Below the pieces are notes generated by a model that worked only from the letters and a program-made list of their open reading frames with translations, searched no databases and was not told where the DNA came from. A stretch of 19,645 nucleotides of DNA, taken from NCBI GenBank assembly GCA_934667795.1, contig CAKUMP010000012.1, positions 1 through 19,645 of the forward strand, in the 5' to 3' direction. Positions 15,901-19,645 of the stretch are shown one piece after another; positions within the stretch are counted from its first letter, which is position 1; each line of letters begins with the position of its first letter. The stretch is from an uncultured Chthoniobacterales bacterium (GTDB lineage Bacteria > Verrucomicrobiota > Verrucomicrobiia > Chthoniobacterales > CAKUMP01). The position numbers were made by a program, and so were the translations under genes.

Positions 15901-16227
15901 ATGGTGTTAAATGAGTCAACTGAGAAGGCGATGGAGCGCTTGCTGACGTCGAATCGTTCCGGAGAATTGTTTTGGGTGGAGGAAAAGAAGGAATTTGTCG
16001 TGCGCTCGTATCGTCGTGGAGTTACGCTTGCGTATCTGAGCCGATTGGAGTGGGGGGATTTAATGGACTTAGTGGGGGTGACGTCCAGGATGCTGGAAGG
16101 GATGGAGGGAGGCAGTGGGGAATGTCAGATTTTATCCCGACGCAATACGGATCTGGATGTGTTGGAACTGGTGGTATTACACCCGATGGCAGAAAAATGG
16201 GAAGGGGAGATGTTGGGCGAGAATTAA
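15901..16227 (+). CDS. Hypothetical protein, 108 aa
   Basis: I recognise no family. The protein is small, acidic and soluble, with many Glu and Leu residues, one strongly charged stretch (WVEEKKEFVVRSYRRG) and no membrane segment. GGGAAG (15893-15898) is close to the ATG (2 nt) and 5 nt from the next codon, GTG 15904, which may be the true start. The gene ends 18 nt before the dihydrolipoamide-dehydrogenase-like gene and is in the same direction, so the two are likely cotranscribed. That pairing is the only clue to its role. Confidence 0.6.
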   Translation: MVLNESTEKAMERLLTSNRSGELFWVEEKKEFVVRSYRRGVTLAYLSRLEWGDLMDLVGVTSRMLEGMEGGSGECQILSRRNTDLDVLELVVLHPMAEKWEGEMLGEN

Positions 16228-16245
16228 ACGTTTTTAACATTTTTA

Positions 16246-17661
16246 ATGATCATGGCGATTCAAAAAAAATATGATTTTATTGTGTTGGGCGGTGGGAGTG
16301 GTGGGTATGCGGCAGCGAGAACCGGGGTAGCATCGGGGTTACGGGTATTGGTGATAGATGGGGGGACTGAGATTGGGGGATTATGTATTTTACGTGGCTG
16401 TATGCCGAGTAAGACATTGATAGAATCGGCAAATCGTTATCGGGTGATGAGAGAATGTGAAGAGTTTGGTTTGGGGGCAGAGGGGATTTCATTTTCCGGG
16501 GAAGCGATTATTGCGAGAAAGCGGCGTCTTATTAAAGAGTTTGCGGATTATCGTGCTGAGCAATTGCAGGATGGGCGTTTTGATTTTGTGCGGGGTTTAG
16601 GACGTTTTGTGGGGAAGAACAAAATTCGGGTAAGGGAAGAATCGGGCGAGGAATGGGATGTGGAATTTGCAAAATGTCTGGTTGCGACTGGTTCAGAAAC
16701 CAAGCTGTTGGGGATCCCTGGATTAAAAGAAGCGAAGCCCTGGACAAGTGATGATGTGCTGGACAGCGCCTATATTCCTGCTTCCATCATTGTATTAGGT
16801 GGAGGCGCGATCGCATTGGAATTAGCGCATTATTATGGAGCCTTAGGCGTAGAGGTAAAAGTAATCCAAAGGAGTGCGCAGGTTTTACGAGGAACCGACA
16901 AGGACATGGCCGAGGTTGTGGTCGATGCATTTCGTGCGCGAGGAATAGAAATTTTTACGGACACAGAATTGCAGCGCGTGGAAATACGTGATGGGAAAAA
17001 AGTCGTCCATTTTTTACATGAAGGAGTCCCTTGCGAGGTGGTGGGAGAAGAAATTCTGGAATGTTTGGGGAGAAAACCTGCCACAGGGAAATTGAATCTG
17101 GAAGCACTTGGTGTAGAGGCAGCAAAAGGTGGGGCATTAGAAACCGGGTTGGATCAGAAGGTATCGGGAGGAGAGGACATTTATGCCGCAGGTGATGTGT
17201 GTGGACCTTATGAAATTGTGCATTTGGCGATAGAGCAGGGGGAAATTGCGGCGAGAAATGCTGCAAGAGAACTGGGTCATTTATCGGGAAAAATGGAAAC
17301 GATGGATTATCGTCTGAAAATGTTGGGGATTTTTTGTGAGCCACAGGTGGCGTCGGTAGGGCTGGGGGAAGAGGAAGCACGAGAAGAAGGACGAGATATC
17401 GAAGTCGCGACCCACCCGTTCGACGATCACGGGAAGTCAATGGTGATGGGAGAATTACATGGATTTGTAAAACTGGTTGTGGACCGGGAAAGCAGGGAAA
17501 TTATAGGTGGGGGAGTAGTCGGACCACATGCTGTGGAATTGATCCATGAGGTTGCAGTGGCGATGGCATTTCGCGCGACAGCCGGGCAATTTGCAAAAGT
17601 CCCGCATTATCATCCCACGTTGAGCGAGATATGGACTTATCCTGCAGAAGATTTGGCTTGA
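16246..17661 (+). CDS. Dihydrolipoyl dehydrogenase-like class I pyridine nucleotide-disulfide oxidoreductase
   Basis: This is a 471-aa flavoprotein. FAD is bound at VLGGGSGG near the N-terminus; the redox-active disulfide is C47-ILRG-C52 (the usual C-x4-C). NAD(P)H is bound at LGGGAIALELA (about 186-196), FAD again at AGDVCG. The C-terminus carries the catalytic His-Glu dyad H456 and E461 in HYHPTLSE. The disulfide region reads GLCILRGCMPSK instead of the typical GGTCLNVGCIPSK, and the enzyme lacks neighbouring 2-oxoacid dehydrogenase E1/E2 genes. It may be the shared Lpd of the cell or a relative with another disulfide substrate (mercuric-reductase- or glutathione-reductase-like). The start can be ATG 16246 or, equally well, ATG 16252 (MAIQKKYDF), since no Shine-Dalgarno helps. 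Confidence 0.88.
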   Translation: MIMAIQKKYDFIVLGGGSGGYAAARTGVASGLRVLVIDGGTEIGGLCILRGCMPSKTLIESANRYRVMRECEEFGLGAEGISFSGEAIIARKRRLIKEFADYRAEQLQDGRFDFVRGLGRFVGKNKIRVREESGEEWDVEFAKCLVATGSETKLLGIPGLKEAKPWTSDDVLDSAYIPASIIVLGGGAIALELAHYYGALGVEVKVIQRSAQVLRGTDKDMAEVVVDAFRARGIEIFTDTELQRVEIRDGKKVVHFLHEGVPCEVVGEEILECLGRKPATGKLNLEALGVEAAKGGALETGLDQKVSGGEDIYAAGDVCGPYEIVHLAIEQGEIAARNAARELGHLSGKMETMDYRLKMLGIFCEPQVASVGLGEEEAREEGRDIEVATHPFDDHGKSMVMGELHGFVKLVVDRESREIIGGGVVGPHAVELIHEVAVAMAFRATAGQFAKVPHYHPTLSEIWTYPAEDLA

Positions 17662-17679
17662 GAGGCCGTGGGAGACAAA

Positions 17680-17718
17680 GATATTTCTCGCTTTAAAAGT
17701 GATGGCATGAGAAATATC
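17680..17718. promoter_or_regulatory. 10-bp perfect inverted repeat in the leader of the acyltransferase gene
   Basis: GATATTTCTC (17680-17689) and GAGAAATATC (17709-17718) are exact reverse complements around a 19-nt loop. No T-tract follows, so it is not a normal terminator. It covers one candidate start codon (ATG 17707) and lies 40 bp upstream of the preferred one (ATG 17758). It could be an mRNA hairpin controlling translation, or an operator. Confidence 0.45.
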
Positions 17719-17757
17719 CGGTTTGGAAAAAGCGATAAAAAAAGAAATTTTATTTTT

Positions 17758-18891
17758 ATGAGCCTGTTTGAGAACGTCGATGTATGGGCTGAAGATATCT
17801 GCTGGTTTTTCGATGAAAAGGCAATGCTGACCGTTTTTCAAGCGTTGGAATATCCTGAAGAAATTTTTCCTCCATTGAAAACGGCTGCAGAAGAGTTAAG
17901 ACGCAATAAAGGACTGCAAGCGGAGTTCCTGAAGTTTCATCAGCTTTGGCGAAATGACCGTAAAAATGAAATGGAAGATCCAAAGAAAATTCTTTGGAAC
18001 GCATTAGTGGTGCTCAGCGAAATGCCTGTCCTTTTTCAAAAACATCGGGACTTGAAGATCCCTTGGAAAGTTACCGTCGATACTTTAAGAGACTTACCCA
18101 GACGTATGCGGGAATATTTCGACCGAGGGGGGACCTGGGGATTCGATGCTCAAACGTGGATGCATATCCACATGGAAGGGAAATTGTACCAGATCGGACG
18201 CTTGCAGTATGCGCCCGGGAAACAACGTTATCCGGCAAATGTTTTTTGGAACGGAAAACAACTGATCGCACTTGCACGACCCGATGTTGGATGTGACGAA
18301 CAGGGCTGGGTTCGCAAGGAAGAAGAGGCGAAATGGACGACCACCTGGAATGAACAGGATGGAATGATTGAAGCCCATGCTGTCGCCGCCGATGGAAGCA
18401 TCGAACGAACAGTAACGCGTCTTTCAAAAAAGGAATTTCGATGTCTCCTGGATGCCAACAGTTCGATTTTGCATGTGCATATTCCGATGGGGGAAAAGCT
18501 GAGTGCAGCGAGTTGCCGGGAATCCGTTGCAAATGCTTTTCTGTTTTTTGACCGGTATTTTCCGGAAGTGCAATGGAAAGCCGCTTGCTGTTCCTCCTGG
18601 CTGCTGGATCGGGGGATGAAAAACTTTTTGCCAGAAACCTCCAATATTCTTGCTTTTGAGAAAATGTTTTTCCCGCTTCCCGCATTAAATACGAGTGACC
18701 ATGGGCATTATCGTTGGGTATTTGGCAAAGGCATAAACGCAGAAACTGCACGCAAAATGGAGGCAAAGACACGCCTGCAGAGGGGGATTGTACGCTATGT
18801 GGAAAACGGTGGCATTTTGAAAACCGGCGCAGGCTGCATTATAAAAGAATCATGGATGAGAGAAGCAACAGGAATGCCAGACAAAGCGTAA
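17758..18891 (+). CDS. Two-domain acyltransferase (PF18082 NAT_N plus PF18164 GNAT_C type)
   Basis: From ATG 17758 the protein has 377 aa. The N-terminal helical domain (about 1-155) ends with the family block RRMREYF..GGTWGFD..TW and YQIGRLQY. The C-terminal GNAT-like domain (about 160-377) contains HVHIPMGEKLS, RESVANAFLFFDRYFPE and CSSWLLD (W281), followed by LPETSNILAF. This matches the 'acyltransferase domain-containing' family of PF18082/PF18164; substrates are unknown, acetyl- or acyl-CoA is expected as donor. The frame is open to GTG 17668 and ATG 17707, but homologues as I recall start near MSLFEN...EDICWFF, so I place the start at 17758. It lies 96 nt after the flavoprotein gene and has a 10-bp inverted repeat in between. 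Confidence 0.78.
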   Translation: MSLFENVDVWAEDICWFFDEKAMLTVFQALEYPEEIFPPLKTAAEELRRNKGLQAEFLKFHQLWRNDRKNEMEDPKKILWNALVVLSEMPVLFQKHRDLKIPWKVTVDTLRDLPRRMREYFDRGGTWGFDAQTWMHIHMEGKLYQIGRLQYAPGKQRYPANVFWNGKQLIALARPDVGCDEQGWVRKEEEAKWTTTWNEQDGMIEAHAVAADGSIERTVTRLSKKEFRCLLDANSSILHVHIPMGEKLSAASCRESVANAFLFFDRYFPEVQWKAACCSSWLLDRGMKNFLPETSNILAFEKMFFPLPALNTSDHGHYRWVFGKGINAETARKMEAKTRLQRGIVRYVENGGILKTGAGCIIKESWMREATGMPDKA

Positions 18892-18893
18892 AA

Positions 18894-18905
18894 TTTAATA
18901 TTAAA
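18894..18905. repeat. 12-bp AT-only palindrome TTTAATATTAAA
   Basis: A perfect palindrome directly after the acyltransferase stop codon, upstream of the bactofilin promoter. It contains only A and T and has no GC stem, so I do not call it a terminator. Confidence 0.2.
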
Positions 18906-18943
18906 ATTAATTTGAAAAGTTTGTAAAAAATGACGAATGGGAG

Positions 18944-18971
18944 TTGACAAAAAACAAAGGTGCATTAACAG
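18944..18971 (+). promoter_or_regulatory. Candidate sigma70 promoter of the bactofilin gene
   Basis: A perfect -35 hexamer TTGACA (18944-18949) is followed after 16 nt by TAACAG (18966-18971), a weak -10. Transcription would begin within a few bases of the GTG at 18981, so the message may be leaderless if that GTG is the start. Confidence 0.45.
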
Positions 18972-18980
18972 TGTTCTATT

Positions 18981-19601
18981 GTGCTGAAAAGAATTTTATC
19001 TTCTAATAATGAACCTGAAGCGACTGCTGACAAAGCACGCACGGAACAAACCGCTGCTGACAAGGAGCGCAAGGAACAAGCGACTACTGATCAAAAGCGC
19101 AAGGAACATGAGCTCCGGTTAAGTACGGGAGCACCGCTCGCTTCATTTCAACAAACTCAACAACAACAACCTATTCAACAAACTAATTCCATGTCTGATT
19201 TAAATTCCAATAAAAACATTCTTTCCAACGATGTCGAAATCAAAGGATCGATTAAATTCCATAATGAACTGATTATTGACGGTCGTATTGAAGGAGAGAT
19301 TACTTCAGACGGGGTTTTGACCGTGGGCGAAAACGCAGAAATCAAGGGCGAGATCAAAACGAAGAGCGTGTCGGTCTTTGGGAAAGTTCATGGAAATATC
19401 ACGGTGCAAGAGCGCTGCGAATTAAAATCCAAGGCACAGTTGGTAGGGGATTTACGCGCTGCACGTCTGGTGATTGAAGAAGGCGCCACTTTCGTTGGTA
19501 AGTCTGAAGTTACCCCTAACAAGGTGAATATGCCCAAGACAGAAATCGTTCGGAATGAAAATGACAAGGGCGGGAAAATTTCTTCCATTGGAGGAAATTA
19601 A
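18981..19601 (+). CDS. Bactofilin (polymer-forming cytoskeletal protein)
   Basis: The bactofilin domain (PF04519) occupies about residues 78-180: NDVEIKGSIKFHNEL, IDGRIEGEI, KGEIKTKSVSVFGKVHGNI, the regular hexapeptide-like beta-helix repeats. Bactofilins polymerise without nucleotides and organise cell shape, stalks or surface structures. With GTG 18981 the protein is 206 aa and has a charged N-terminal tail of about 70 residues: three 10-residue repeats rich in Asp/Lys/Glu/Arg (residues 14-43), then a Gln-rich stretch. An internal ATG at 19191 would give a 137-aa protein with the bare domain. I prefer the longer form because the DNA repeats are 30 bp and keep the frame, and a TTGACA promoter sits directly upstream. 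No Shine-Dalgarno supports either start. Confidence 0.88.
   Translation: MLKRILSSNNEPEATADKARTEQTAADKERKEQATTDQKRKEHELRLSTGAPLASFQQTQQQQPIQQTNSMSDLNSNKNILSNDVEIKGSIKFHNELIIDGRIEGEITSDGVLTVGENAEIKGEIKTKSVSVFGKVHGNITVQERCELKSKAQLVGDLRAARLVIEEGATFVGKSEVTPNKVNMPKTEIVRNENDKGGKISSIGGN
19020..19109 (+). repeat. Three tandem 30-bp in-frame repeats in the bactofilin tail
   Basis: Units at 19020-19049, 19050-19079 and 19080-19109 encode ATADKARTEQ, TAADKERKEQ and ATTDQKRKEH. Units share GACAA, CGCA.GGAACA and related cores with a few substitutions, mostly at synonymous or conservative positions. The unit length is a multiple of 3, so copy-number change would only lengthen or shorten the charged tail. 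Confidence 0.75.
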
Positions 19602-19645
19602 ATTCCCCACTTCCATTTCCCACTCCCTTTAAAGATGAGATAAAG

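Overview
The window looks like chromosomal DNA of a Verrucomicrobiota bacterium, probably of the Opitutae/Puniceicoccales type. This is an inference. It rests on a secreted protein with 'LGQLK'-type repeats, thrombospondin-like Ca2+ motifs and a LamG domain, on an MlrC-type M81 protein next to a PF12831 FAD oxidoreductase, on a PF18082/PF18164 acyltransferase, on a bactofilin, on degenerate 'CGCAGATT' intergenic repeats, and on many genes without a clear Shine-Dalgarno. I saw no tRNA, rRNA, CRISPR, IS element or phage gene.

Left part (1-8139): a small unknown gene on the minus strand diverges from a DASS/SLC13 anion transporter. A 30-codon ORF resembling the start of a pirin follows, and its tail carries the ribosome site of a 915-aa exported multidomain protein. 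Then come a small membrane-anchored unknown protein, hisC (histidinol-phosphate aminotransferase) and mnmE (tRNA U34-modification GTPase). hisC and mnmE are 20 nt apart.

Middle part (8234-15519): a putative catabolic island. A mandelate-racemase-type enolase-superfamily dehydratase, an SDR dehydrogenase and an M81/MlrC-family protein run in one direction. They meet, stop codon against stop codon, a two-gene regulatory operon on the minus strand (AraC family, then LacI family, 8 nt apart). The AraC gene diverges from a PF12831 FAD-dependent oxidoreductase. The 119-bp gap between them holds two perfect 16-bp direct repeats with a 21-bp period, the geometry of an AraC-family operator. The enzyme set suggests uptake-independent breakdown of a sugar acid or a blocked sugar/peptide derivative. 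The substrate cannot be read from the sequence.

Right part (15520-19645): a 381-bp AT-rich gap with a 10-bp tandem repeat, a small orphan gene, a dihydrolipoamide-dehydrogenase-like flavoprotein without its complex partners, a 10-bp inverted repeat in the leader of a two-domain acyltransferase, and a bactofilin. The bactofilin's N-terminal tail contains three in-frame 30-bp tandem repeats.

The strongest unexplained signals are the AraC direct-repeat operator with the dual regulator pair around the dehydratase/SDR/MlrC/FAD-oxidoreductase set, the pirin-like fragment fused into a leader position, the bactofilin tail repeat, and hints that several transcripts are nearly leaderless.
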